64,000 bases of DNA, taken from Solobacterium sp. (GTDB lineage Bacteria; Bacillota_I; Bacilli_A; Erysipelotrichales; Erysipelotrichaceae). Below are positions 1-7,072 of the stretch, one piece after another. The position numbers and the translations under genes were made by a program. The first letter of the stretch is position 1. Each line of letters starts with the position of its first letter. The stretch is from positions 1 through 64,000 of the forward strand of contig JAFUFO010000021.1 in assembly GCA_017469885.1 (NCBI GenBank). The letters run 5' to 3'. The notes under the pieces are model-generated. The model ran no database searches. It was given only the letters and a program-made list of their open reading frames with translations, and was not told the DNA's origin.

Positions 1-170
1 GCGGTGCCAACAATGAACGTTAAATCGGCAACAACAACCTTGCCGTACCGCTTTATTACAGCACGTTCAACACTTGTAATGTTGCTGTTCGCTGGTTGGA
101 ATGCAGGTTGCGACATGTGAATTGGCGTTAAACCTTTAAAGAGAGAGGAATTTATGGGTAAAAACTGTAA
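1..170 (-). CDS. Possible phage tail/structural protein fragment (partial, runs off window)
   Basis: The minus strand is open from a stop at 171-173 down to the window edge, with a possible ATG at 114-116 and no convincing ribosome binding site. The translation contains the stretches NSNITSVERAVI and RYGKVVVADLTF, whose alternating beta-like pattern resembles repeat domains of phage tail proteins. This is a resemblance I recognise, not a search result. It runs opposite to the other prophage genes, which suggests a displaced or invertible piece. The plus strand here is also open in frame 1 (39 codons), so the coding assignment is weak. Confidence 0.33.
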
Positions 171-192
171 TTAAATTGATATATAGTGACGC

Positions 193-218
193 AAAAACAC
201 TCTGATCGGAGAGTTTTT
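193..218 (+). terminator. Short hairpin with T-run
   Basis: An A-rich 5' arm (AAAAACACTCT) faces GGAGAGTTTTT across a GATC-containing loop and ends in five T. It lies between the tail fragment and the recombinase gene and could stop transcription coming from the left. The rest of 171-366 shows no supported gene. Confidence 0.4.
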
Positions 219-366
219 GACTATTTGATGCAGTTAAACTGTTGTTTACCGGACTCAAAACAGACAGAATCAACTATATTTCGATCAACAGTCGAGGAAC
301 CAAACGCCTGTTGTGTCAGTATATATCAATTTAGTATCATATCGTGATTTCAAAGGAGATCATGAT

Positions 367-1356
367 ATGGAACAATTCGTAAATTCAGTTTTACTTCGCC
401 TGGATGCTACATCCAGCTTTTCAGTACAGCAGCTTGCTATGATTCGCGATGCGATCAGGGAGGTAGGCGACCAATATGATATTAAACCCAAAGGGTATTC
501 GCTTGTGTCCTACGACTTCCTGCATCCGGAAGGCTACAAAGCATTCCTGGTCATCAAAAAGACCGAGGGCCTCTCCGATCGGACTATCGAGCAATACAAA
601 CGGATCATAGATCTGTTTCTGCTGGCAGTGATGAAGCCACTGGAGGAAATTACCACAACAGATATCCAACTGTATTTGCATCGCAAGCAGGTGATGGATA
701 GCAATCAGGTAACCAGTGTGAACAACATACGGAGGATCCTATCCTCCTTTTTCACATGGCTGTTCAATTCACACTGGATTCCGGATAACCCAATGTTCAA
801 CGTGAAACCTATCAAAGGGTTGAAAAAAGCATATGAGCCCATCACTCCAGAGGAATTCGAGTTGATTATGGGCAAACTGACCAACCAACGTGACAAAGCG
901 TTGATTGCCGTTATTGCTGGCAGCGGGATTCGAAATGGAGAAGCCTGCACGATGCAGCTGAGCAGATTGGATCTTGAGGCGAAACGATTCTATGTGACCG
1001 GTAAAGGTAACAAAGAACGGGTATGTTTCCTGACTCCACGCGCAAAATATGAGCTGCAAAAATATCTCGGAAGTAGGACGGACGATTCATCGTATGTATT
1101 CGTTTCACGCAAAAAGCCGTATGCAAAAATCAGCACACATTGCATCGACAGCATCCTGAATAAAGTGGGAAGACAGATCGGAATCCGGATCTATCCACAC
1201 AAGCTGCGACATTTCTTTGCTGACAATGCGCATGAAGCCGGGATTGATGTCTTAGATATATCACGTATGCTCGGCCACGAATCAGTAGACACGACCAAGA
1301 TCTATATGAGCATCAACACAGAAGATCTTGCCCATAAGCACACAAAACTTAGGTAA
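367..1356 (+). CDS. Tyrosine recombinase/integrase (XerC/D-like)
   Basis: This protein of about 329 residues belongs to the phage-integrase/Xer family, which cuts and rejoins DNA through a tyrosine. It has an N-terminal SAM-like core-binding domain (roughly residues 55-150) and a C-terminal catalytic domain. The catalytic set is visible: Arg in SGIRNGEA, Lys in TGKGNKER, HKLRH, the LGHES histidine and the KIYMS tyrosine, so it should be active. The ATG at 367 follows AAAGGAG at 351-357; an upstream in-frame start at 313 has no such site. It sits between a tail fragment and the lysis genes, not at the tRNA end of the prophage. A role in inverting or rearranging tail genes is therefore as likely as phage integration. 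The function beyond recombinase is inference. Confidence 0.88.
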   Translation: MEQFVNSVLLRLDATSSFSVQQLAMIRDAIREVGDQYDIKPKGYSLVSYDFLHPEGYKAFLVIKKTEGLSDRTIEQYKRIIDLFLLAVMKPLEEITTTDIQLYLHRKQVMDSNQVTSVNNIRRILSSFFTWLFNSHWIPDNPMFNVKPIKGLKKAYEPITPEEFELIMGKLTNQRDKALIAVIAGSGIRNGEACTMQLSRLDLEAKRFYVTGKGNKERVCFLTPRAKYELQKYLGSRTDDSSYVFVSRKKPYAKISTHCIDSILNKVGRQIGIRIYPHKLRHFFADNAHEAGIDVLDISRMLGHESVDTTKIYMSINTEDLAHKHTKLR

Positions 1357-1369
1357 GGAGGAAAAGAAA

Positions 1370-1579
1370 ATGCCTAAAATCTCACCGGTATATCCGGAAT
1401 ATGTTTTCCAGCGACTCGGCAAAGGCCTTGATGTCGATGCAGTCGACTTCAAGAAAAAGACCTACATTAACCTGGACGGTCAGCTTGTAGGTGCTGTACA
1501 GACTCTCGTTGTCCGGGCTACGAACGATCAGGATGTACAGTTCTTCCAGATTGAACAGGAAGATGCAACAGAGGGTTAA
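1370..1579 (+). CDS. Small phage-associated protein of unknown function (69 aa)
   Basis: I do not recognise this protein. It starts at an ATG at 1370 behind a strong TAAGGAGG site, 13 nt after the recombinase stop, so it is probably co-transcribed with it. The chain is hydrophilic, with no signal peptide, no membrane segment and no cysteine. Predicted beta content is notable (the KKTYINLDGQLVGAVQTLVV region), followed by an acidic tail. A good terminator follows at once. Its place between a recombinase and the lysis module suggests a small virion or accessory protein, but nothing in the sequence fixes its job. Confidence 0.7.
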   Translation: MPKISPVYPEYVFQRLGKGLDVDAVDFKKKTYINLDGQLVGAVQTLVVRATNDQDVQFFQIEQEDATEG

Positions 1580-1581
1580 AG

Positions 1582-1610
1582 GGAGCTGAGCGATCAGCTC
1601 CTTTCTTTTT
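1582..1610 (+). terminator. Rho-independent terminator after the recombinase/small-protein pair
   Basis: A perfect 8-bp stem, GGAGCTGA/TCAGCTCC, with a GCGA loop is followed by TTTCTTTTT. Confidence 0.85.
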
Positions 1611-1627
1611 AGAGGGGAGGGCTGTAC

Positions 1628-3133
1628 ATGAGGACACCGGATAGTTTTGTGAAGGAATACACCGGAAAGGCAATCGCGTATGATGGTCCAGATTATGGAG
1701 TTCAGTGCGTCGGTGGATTCAAGGTTGGCTGCGTTTACGTTGGAACTCCAGTAGTGGCATGCCCAAATGATTGGGCGGAATCGTATTGGACTTGCAGAAA
1801 CAAAGCAGGAAATATTGTACAGACCGTGAAGAACTGGCAAACCAAGTACTTCGATCTGATCGGAGATTACAGACAGTTCAGGAATGGCGATTGGGTGGTT
1901 TGGCCAAGCGGATCAAAGAGCCATCCCCTGAGCCATATAGCCATGTACTACAACGGTCAGCAATTCGGTCAGCGCCAGTATGAAGACAACAGAGCGTTCT
2001 GCCTGAAAGATACGGATTTCTCTGATGCCTATGGAGCACTCAGACCGAAAGCGTGGGTAAAAGAAGAAGTGCCGTATGGGTATTCCAAACTTATCCGGTC
2101 CGGCATCACAGCACTCGTTTATCGCGGAAACAGAGCGGCAGGATACTCGCTGCATGTGCTTTCAGCAGACGGAGCGACTGCATTAAAAAGTCTCGCTGAG
2201 TTCAACACAGATAAGGTTGTGAAAGTAGCCGTTGTGAATGCTGGATACTTCCAGATGCAAGAAGGTCAGGCCGATCCAGTGGGAAGACACTACGGTGTTG
2301 AACAGGACGCTGCAGCTGGCAACACCTACACACAAGCACCGAAGCAGTCAGGAATCCTGGCATTCTACGAAGACAAGCAGGGCAACTGCGGATATTGCAC
2401 TGCCGATCAGTACTTCGGGAAACCGGAAGAAGTGAATTTCGCAATCACTCCATATGCGGTCCGGATCCATGAAGGTAAAAAGGTATTTGGAAGATCTGTG
2501 AATTATGGAGATAAAGACGATATTCCGAACACACAAACGGCAGCGGTCAAATTCAGCAATGGTGACTGGGCGGTAGCGGTATTCCCGGACAAGATCTGTC
2601 CGAGGGATACAGTTACCTTTTTTGATAACTTCTCAGGAGTCCAGGAACTGATTCTGATGGATTCCGGAGGATCCACACAGATGCGTGCCTGGAACGTCTC
2701 GAAGCAGAAGATGGAAGACAAGCTGTCTTCAACCCGGAAGATTCCAAACGTGTTAATTATCGCGAAAATCAACGATGCATCAGATACTCCGGATGCGGCA
2801 GAACTGGAGCCGGCTGATGAGCCGATCGTAATTCCGACTCCGGAAGAGAAAGAAGAGGAGGAACCTATGGCGGAAGAGACAAATACTCCGATCGAAGTGG
2901 AACCGGTCGAAAACTGGACGGATCCAGAGATACAGACAAATATCATCAGGGAACGCATTGCGGCGCTGTTAGAGGTTAAAAGCATCATCACGCTAACGTG
3001 TAACTTTGTTTTTGCATATCTTGTTATAAATCAACTTGATATTCCGCCATTTTTCCAAGAAATCTACAAAATCATTATTGTATTTTTCTTCGGGTATCAG
3101 GCCGGCAAAGCGAAGAGCAGGAGTAGCAAATGA
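1628..3133 (+). CDS. Prophage lysis protein: CHAP-like amidase + phosphodiester glycosidase domain + C-terminal holin-like segment
   Basis: This is a 501-residue multidomain protein. Residues 1-145 look like a CHAP-type peptidoglycan hydrolase, with a candidate nucleophile Cys in YGVQCVGGFK and His in SHIAMYY. Residues 155-380 match the phosphodiester glycosidase (NAGPA, PF09992) fold, with VVNAGYF near the start and the hallmark DSGGSTQM near the end. An acidic linker (PTPEEKEEEEP, about 405-412) leads to a C-terminal part with a hydrophobic pair of segments and a basic tail, like a small holin. The ATG at 1628 follows GAGGGGAGG. Its last base pairs overlap the next gene (ATGA). It probably degrades host cell wall during lysis. 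An internal start gives the holin part separately; see the nested feature. Confidence 0.8.
   Translation: MRTPDSFVKEYTGKAIAYDGPDYGVQCVGGFKVGCVYVGTPVVACPNDWAESYWTCRNKAGNIVQTVKNWQTKYFDLIGDYRQFRNGDWVVWPSGSKSHPLSHIAMYYNGQQFGQRQYEDNRAFCLKDTDFSDAYGALRPKAWVKEEVPYGYSKLIRSGITALVYRGNRAAGYSLHVLSADGATALKSLAEFNTDKVVKVAVVNAGYFQMQEGQADPVGRHYGVEQDAAAGNTYTQAPKQSGILAFYEDKQGNCGYCTADQYFGKPEEVNFAITPYAVRIHEGKKVFGRSVNYGDKDDIPNTQTAAVKFSNGDWAVAVFPDKICPRDTVTFFDNFSGVQELILMDSGGSTQMRAWNVSKQKMEDKLSSTRKIPNVLIIAKINDASDTPDAAELEPADEPIVIPTPEEKEEEEPMAEETNTPIEVEPVENWTDPEIQTNIIRERIAALLEVKSIITLTCNFVFAYLVINQLDIPPFFQEIYKIIIVFFFGYQAGKAKSRSSK
2867..3133 (+). CDS. Nested holin-like protein from an internal start (88 aa)
   Basis: An in-frame ATG at 2867 (codon 414 of the longer lysis gene) is preceded by AGAGGAGG with a 5-nt gap, an ideal ribosome binding site. 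The product is an acidic N-terminus, an amphipathic helix (IIRERIAALLEVK), two hydrophobic stretches (NFVFAYLVINQL and IIIVFFFGYQAG) and a basic AKSRSSK tail. This is the usual build of small Firmicutes phage holins, which form the membrane lesion that releases endolysin. The acidic EEKEEEE run just before it is encoded by GA-rich codons that double as the Shine-Dalgarno site, so the site could be partly accidental. Confidence 0.6.
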   Translation: MAEETNTPIEVEPVENWTDPEIQTNIIRERIAALLEVKSIITLTCNFVFAYLVINQLDIPPFFQEIYKIIIVFFFGYQAGKAKSRSSK

Positions 3134-3294
3134 CGCGCCACGAAGAAGATATGCTCGAGGAGCTTAAAGAGGCGAACAGGAAACTGCTCGCCGAGAACGT
3201 TGATTTAAAGATACAGAACGAGCACCTGAAGGCACGCATCCAGAGCCTGGAATGTGTAGCAAAACTTTTAGAAGGGAGCGGACTAAGCAGATGA
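3130..3294 (+). CDS. Small coiled-coil phage protein (54 aa)
   Basis: The gene starts at ATG 3130, overlapping the lysis-protein stop as ATGA, and ends overlapping the next gene as ATGA, which suggests tight translational coupling. The 54-residue product is almost wholly a charged amphipathic helix with heptad-spaced leucines (for example EELKEANRKLLAENVDLK). It has no membrane segment. Position within the lysis module suggests an accessory or anti-holin-like role, but this is inference only. Confidence 0.7.
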   Translation: MTRHEEDMLEELKEANRKLLAENVDLKIQNEHLKARIQSLECVAKLLEGSGLSR

Positions 3295-3743
3295 CAAGCG
3301 AACAGCTGACAGCGATCCTGCTCGCCGCCATTGCGGCTCCCGGTTTTTGGGAAGTTCTCAAGGGACTGATTGACAAGGCGATGAACAGGAAGCGCGTTAC
3401 GAATGAAGAGCTGGCGGACAGCCTGAAGGAGATCCGGAAGGGCTACGACAGCCAGCAGAAGGATATCGATGGATTGAAGGAATCAATCCAGCAGATGCGG
3501 GAAGATGAGGAGGTAAAAGATGCGCAGGCAGCGCGCAGAAGAATCCTACGCTTCAATGACGAACTGCTCCGAAGTATTGACCATAGTAAGGAGTATTTCG
3601 ATGACGTCCTCGAGGACGTGAAAATATATACCGATTACTGCGAACAGCACAAAGACTTTGCGAATGGTAAGACAGTCATGGCAAAGAAGAATATTGAACA
3701 CTGCTATGAGCAATGTATGGAAAAGCATTCATTCCTTAATTAA
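3291..3743 (+). CDS. Phage lysis-module membrane protein with coiled coil (150 aa)
   Basis: The N-terminus (residues 1-27) carries one hydrophobic helix, LTAILLAAIAAPGFWEVL. A long charged helical region (about 35-110) and a C-terminal part with three Cys (DYCEQH, EHCYEQC) follow. Proteins of this build, with one membrane helix and a coiled coil, lie beside endolysins in many Firmicutes prophages and are usually labelled holin-like or hypothetical. ATG 3291 overlaps the upstream stop. It is the last phage gene, followed by a strong terminator. The exact role is not established. Confidence 0.72.
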   Translation: MTSEQLTAILLAAIAAPGFWEVLKGLIDKAMNRKRVTNEELADSLKEIRKGYDSQQKDIDGLKESIQQMREDEEVKDAQAARRRILRFNDELLRSIDHSKEYFDDVLEDVKIYTDYCEQHKDFANGKTVMAKKNIEHCYEQCMEKHSFLN

Positions 3744-3780
3744 GACGCACCCAGAATCTCATGATCCTCCTTTTTTGATG

Positions 3781-3812
3781 CCCTCGGTCCCACAGCCGAG
3801 GGCGATTTTTTT
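3781..3812 (+). terminator. Strong terminator ending the prophage lysis operon
   Basis: The stem CCCTCGG/CCGAGGG with an 8-nt loop is followed by CGATTTTTTT. Confidence 0.9.
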
Positions 3813-3820
3813 GTGCAGGG

Positions 3821-3844
3821 GTGGCACCATAAGTGGCACCATAA
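3821..3844. repeat. Perfect 12-bp tandem repeat near the prophage/tRNA junction
   Basis: GTGGCACCATAA occurs twice back to back between the phage terminator and the tRNA-Leu gene. Short direct repeats of this sort are common arm-type or core-flanking sequences in phage attachment regions. The identity of the real att core is not visible because the other end of the prophage lies outside the window. Confidence 0.6.
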
Positions 3845-3846
3845 AT

Positions 3847-3917
3847 TTAAAAAACCGGTGCAGAGCGATACCACAAACCGCCATTTTATGCGGTTTTTGA
3901 CACCTCCATGCACCGGT
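3847..3917 (-). terminator. Probable terminator of the tRNA-Leu gene
   Basis: A perfect 9-bp inverted repeat (ACCGGTGCA at 3854-3862, TGCACCGGT at 3909-3917) encloses a second hairpin (AAACCGC/GCGGTTT, 3875-3896). On the minus strand the outer stem is followed by TTTTTTAAATTT. The inner hairpin followed by TTTTT could also terminate on the plus strand. Confidence 0.6.
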
Positions 3918-3928
3918 AAACAATAATA

Positions 3929-4010
3929 TGCGGATAACAGGACTTGAACCTGCACGGGTTACCCCACTGGATTCTAAGTCCAGCGCGTCTGCCAATTCCA
4001 CCATATCCGC
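3929..4010 (-). tRNA. tRNA-Leu (anticodon UAG)
   Basis: The minus strand folds as a tRNA: acceptor arms GCGGATA/TATCCGC with discriminator A, D-arm beginning TGGTGGAATTGGCAGAC, anticodon stem CTGGA/TCCAG around CTTAGAA (anticodon TAG), a variable arm of class II size, and T-loop GGTTCAAGTCC. CCA is not encoded. Its 3' end faces the prophage, the classic arrangement for integration into a tRNA 3' end. Confidence 0.95.
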
Positions 4011-4043
4011 AAAAAACACGTGCCATTAGATTATAGCACGTGT
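4011..4043 (-). promoter_or_regulatory. Hairpin terminator of the ABC operon that also holds the tRNA -10 box
   Basis: On the minus strand ACACGTGC/GCACGTGT (8 bp) is followed by six T and then directly by the first base of tRNA-Leu. The loop contains TATAAT (4030-4035). A weak -35 (CAGACA) lies 17 bp upstream of it. The same 33 bp could thus end the upstream exporter transcript and start the tRNA. Confidence 0.55.
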
Positions 4044-4057
4044 GTATGGTTTGTCTG

Positions 4058-5011
4058 TTATCTTCCGTCCTTGTCGATGCGTGTGAGAAACAGGCCTCCG
4101 ACGATTGCGAACAGCAGCGCCATTCCCAGCAGAACGCCCCATTCCAGATAGACGTTCTGAGCGGTATAGAGATACTCCGCATTCATCATGTTTTTGGTGG
4201 ATGCGTCACCGATCATATTCCAGATTTCGGATTCCCGGATGTATTTGTAGATCATCCGGATCTCCGGAACGGTGGTCAGTTTATTGACTGCCGCATACAG
4301 CGTAATGGACGGCAGGGAGTTGAAGTTGCCTACCGTACAGATGGTCCGGATACCCCAGCGGCTGATCGTCAGGTAGGAAATCTTGTCCACGACGCCCTTC
4401 AGGGTGAACGCGACGCCGGAGAATATCAGCTGAATAATAAGCAGGAAGGGGACAACCGTCATTGCGGCGGTCGTGGTCTTAACAATACAGGAGACCATCA
4501 GTGCCATCATATCTGCGGCATAGGTGATGATAAACAGGGTAATGCCGAAGTCGACATAGAAGTGTCCGGTCACCGGACCGGCTGTCGGGAATGGGAACCG
4601 GTTGGAAACCAGGAAGTGATATACCACAAGCTGGATCAGCGTCTGTCCAAGGCAGAGCACCATCTGATAGATCATATGGGCAATGATGTAAGAGGAGATA
4701 TGCATGCCGGCACGGTGTTCCCGCTTGATGATCGGCCGTTCCTTACAGACGGACTGAATACTGTTGAAGAAGCCATTCCAGATACAGACGCAGGCAAATG
4801 CCAGTGCGCCGACCTGGGTGCCCTCCATGTTTACGAAGACATTGTCTACAACGACAGATACGATGCAGGATACGATGATTGCCATCGGGAATACTTTCCA
4901 GTTTCCTTCATTGATGAAGATGCGGAACAGCTTTCCCAGGTAGATCCAGATCTGCCCGAACCATTCGATATGCCGTACGGACTTCTGATTCTCTTCCGAA
5001 AAACTAGGCAT
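4058..5011 (-). CDS. ABC-2 type transporter permease partner of the FHA-ABC protein
   Basis: This integral membrane protein of about 317 residues has roughly six hydrophobic segments in the pattern of ABC-2/ABCG permeases (for example KVFPMAIIVSCIVSVVVDNV and TTAAMTVVPFLLIIQLIFSG). ATG 5011 sits inside the end of the upstream ATPase gene (8-bp overlap) behind GGAGGAAACAG. An upstream in-frame start at 5053 would extend it with a basic leader and is less likely. It should form the membrane pore for export driven by the FHA-ATPase. The substrate is unknown. Last gene of the operon, followed by the terminator beside tRNA-Leu. Confidence 0.85.
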   Translation of the reverse strand: MPSFSEENQKSVRHIEWFGQIWIYLGKLFRIFINEGNWKVFPMAIIVSCIVSVVVDNVFVNMEGTQVGALAFACVCIWNGFFNSIQSVCKERPIIKREHRAGMHISSYIIAHMIYQMVLCLGQTLIQLVVYHFLVSNRFPFPTAGPVTGHFYVDFGITLFIITYAADMMALMVSCIVKTTTAAMTVVPFLLIIQLIFSGVAFTLKGVVDKISYLTISRWGIRTICTVGNFNSLPSITLYAAVNKLTTVPEIRMIYKYIRESEIWNMIGDASTKNMMNAEYLYTAQNVYLEWGVLLGMALLFAIVGGLFLTRIDKDGR

Positions 5012-6572
5012 GTTCTGTTTCCTCCTTCCGTCTCTCTTCCTCAAACCGTGCAATCAGATCATCGGCACGGCCTTCGCCGCCTTCCTCCTTGGTATTGACG
5101 GCTTTGACAATATCTTCCATCTTCTGTTTTCCAAAGAACTTACGGGCACCGTCGATGGAGCCGAAGTAGGCAAGGCGTCCGGTCTTGGTGGAATCCTTTG
5201 CCAGGACAATGATCTGATCGAACAGATCGACCACACGGTCCGGCGTATGGGTGATGACAATGACAATCTTTCCGCTGTCCGCAATGCGGCGCAGCCGCTC
5301 CATCAGCTCCCGGGCGATGACGCCGTCCAGACCGGAGTCCGGTTCATCCAGAATGAAGAGGGAAGGGTTGCCGATATATTCGCAGGCGATCGACAGACGC
5401 TTGCGCTGCCCACCGGAAAGTTCCTTGACCAGGGAGTCCTTATGATGGGCAAGTCCGAATTCTTCCAGCACATTATCGGTGATCTCCCGCAGTTCACGGT
5501 TGGAATAGTCTGCCGGAAGGCGCAGCTTTGCGGAGTTGAGCAGGGTCATATATACGGTATCGGTACCGCGCAGAAGATCTTCCTGCGGCACAACACCGAT
5601 TTCGTATTTCATCTGATTGTAGTTCTCGTAGACGTCCACGCCGCCGTTGAGTACCTTGGCCTTTGCGGGTTCATAACCGGTGACCGCATTGATGAAGGTG
5701 GTCTTGCCGGACCCGGATCCGCCGAGCAGAAGCACCAGATGACCCGGCTCAATCGTCAGATTGATGTCCTTAAGCAGGACCTTTTTCTTATTCCAGGAGA
5801 CGTTGATCACCCGTTCATCGATGGAAATGATGAGGTTTCTCCGGAACCCGGACGCAAGGTTGTACACGAGCCGACCGGGTAAATAGACAAAGGTTGTGGA
5901 TCCGATACAGATCACGTCATACAGACTGATCGTCGCTTCCTTATCGATTTTCTGCCCGTTGACGGTAATTCCGCGGTCAATATTCACATCCAGCACGCGC
6001 CAGGAGCCGCCGTTGTTCACAAATACCGCATGCGGATAATCTTCGTGATTTTTCCGTTCTCCGGATGCGGAGGAAAACTGACGGAGCGCATCGGAAGAAT
6101 AGATGGTGATCGGCTTGGATTTCTTGCGCAGAATATAGGATTTCCATTCCACATACTCATCATACGTGTCTTCAAACACGAATACCTGCGAACTGTTTCC
6201 GTCGATGATGCGGATCAGGGACCGGTTCCGGAGTTCGACCGGATTCTGATTTTCAACCGGGGTTCCGTTGATCAGGGTCTTCGTTTTCAGATTGCAGTTT
6301 TCAAATACCCATTTATGTCTGGACATACGGATGCGAAACTGCGGCGCTCCGAGAAACCCGCAGTCCAGGGTGAGAATACCGTTCACAATATCCGGTTTTT
6401 CCCCGTAACGCACTTCCGTGGTTTCGCCAAGCGAGAACTGCATATGATCACCGCGGGCGTTGAGCGCGGTCAGTTTCGCAAGATCTTCGATATGCTCATC
6501 ATTGAACGTTTTGGTTGTCTCGTTCTTTTTCTCATTGGGATCCGTTGTCTTCTTTTTGTCGTTTTCACTCAT
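5004..6572 (-). CDS. FHA-domain ABC transporter ATP-binding protein (ABCG-like)
   Basis: This 522-residue protein has an N-terminal region with two FHA-like beta folds (about residues 45-135 and 175-235; RSLIRIIDG and ITVNGQKID lie at the typical edge strands) before an ABC ATPase. The ATPase shows Walker A GGSGSGKTT, signature ELSGGQRKRLSIA, Walker B LFILDEPDSGLD and the H-loop TH. The GGQRKRLSIA form of the signature is typical of ABCG/White-type ATPases. FHA domains bind phosphothreonine, so transport may be tuned by Ser/Thr phosphorylation; this is inference. SD AGGGGGA precedes ATG 6572. Confidence 0.9.
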   Translation of the reverse strand: MSENDKKKTTDPNEKKNETTKTFNDEHIEDLAKLTALNARGDHMQFSLGETTEVRYGEKPDIVNGILTLDCGFLGAPQFRIRMSRHKWVFENCNLKTKTLINGTPVENQNPVELRNRSLIRIIDGNSSQVFVFEDTYDEYVEWKSYILRKKSKPITIYSSDALRQFSSASGERKNHEDYPHAVFVNNGGSWRVLDVNIDRGITVNGQKIDKEATISLYDVICIGSTTFVYLPGRLVYNLASGFRRNLIISIDERVINVSWNKKKVLLKDINLTIEPGHLVLLLGGSGSGKTTFINAVTGYEPAKAKVLNGGVDVYENYNQMKYEIGVVPQEDLLRGTDTVYMTLLNSAKLRLPADYSNRELREITDNVLEEFGLAHHKDSLVKELSGGQRKRLSIACEYIGNPSLFILDEPDSGLDGVIARELMERLRRIADSGKIVIVITHTPDRVVDLFDQIIVLAKDSTKTGRLAYFGSIDGARKFFGKQKMEDIVKAVNTKEEGGEGRADDLIARFEEERRKEETEHA

Positions 6573-6611
6573 GTAATAATTCCCCCTGTAAGGAATGCCT
6601 GTGTATTATGC

Positions 6612-6977
6612 TCAGCGGAAAATACCGCCGAGTGTTGATAATTTTGCGGTAAACGCAGCGAACTGTTCCGCGGAAGTTTTAAAGGAAGAAATGGCACTGT
6701 TAAGTGACTCATAATCCAGTTCCGAGACACCTTTGACGGCCGGACCGGCTTCATCAAGCAGGGTATTTACCCGCTCCAGTGTTTCGGTCAGATTTGCGGT
6801 CAGTGTGATCAGCTTCGGGCCGATGATCAGAATCGCCGCAAGGATCAGGATCAGAATCAGAATCTCAATATAAACGGTAATACGCCGCTGAAATGCGGCG
6901 GCTTTCTGCTGGCTGGCAAGCCGCAGAAGAAGCTCATGATCGTCGAGCGACAGCTGTGTCTGCTTATTGTCTTCCAT
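6612..6977 (-). CDS. Small single-pass membrane protein of the FHA-ABC operon (121 aa)
   Basis: Unrecognised family. The N-terminal 30 residues are hydrophilic and cytoplasmic in character. A strong hydrophobic helix (VYIEILILILILAAILII, about 36-54) follows, then an amphipathic helical tail with regularly spaced leucines. ATG 6977 follows GAGGAT. It is the first gene of the operon, 39 bp before the FHA-ATPase, so it may be an accessory subunit or substrate-facing partner of the exporter. The tail resembles the HAMP-like or coiled-coil helices of methyl-accepting proteins only in composition. Confidence 0.7.
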   Translation of the reverse strand: MEDNKQTQLSLDDHELLLRLASQQKAAAFQRRITVYIEILILILILAAILIIGPKLITLTANLTETLERVNTLLDEAGPAVKGVSELDYESLNSAISSFKTSAEQFAAFTAKLSTLGGIFR

Positions 6978-7043
6978 ACAAAATCCTCGTTAATAATTCT
7001 ATATTATTACAGACCTCTTTTGGGATGGAATATCCGTTCCATG

Positions 7044-7072
7044 AAAAAGAGCAGTGCATACTGCACCGCTCT
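7044..7072 (-). terminator. Terminator after the ATP-grasp/esterase pair
   Basis: On the minus strand AGAGCGGTGCA pairs with TGCACTGCTCT (one mismatch) and is followed by TTTTT. It overlaps the esterase stop codon. Confidence 0.8.

Noticed and set aside
1-130. Possible diversity-generating retroelement repeat (AAC-rich stretch on the plus strand)
   Set aside because: The AAC run is short, the plus frame that would read it as Asn contains a stop, and no reverse transcriptase or second repeat copy is in the window. The minus-strand tail-like reading explains it better.
3929-4010. Short frames overlapping the tRNA-Leu region on the minus strand
   Set aside because: They translate the tRNA itself and its terminator.
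4040-5098. 352-codon plus-strand frame opposite the ABC permease
   Set aside because: Hydrophilic mirror of a membrane protein gene; it spans the gene junction and has no start signal.
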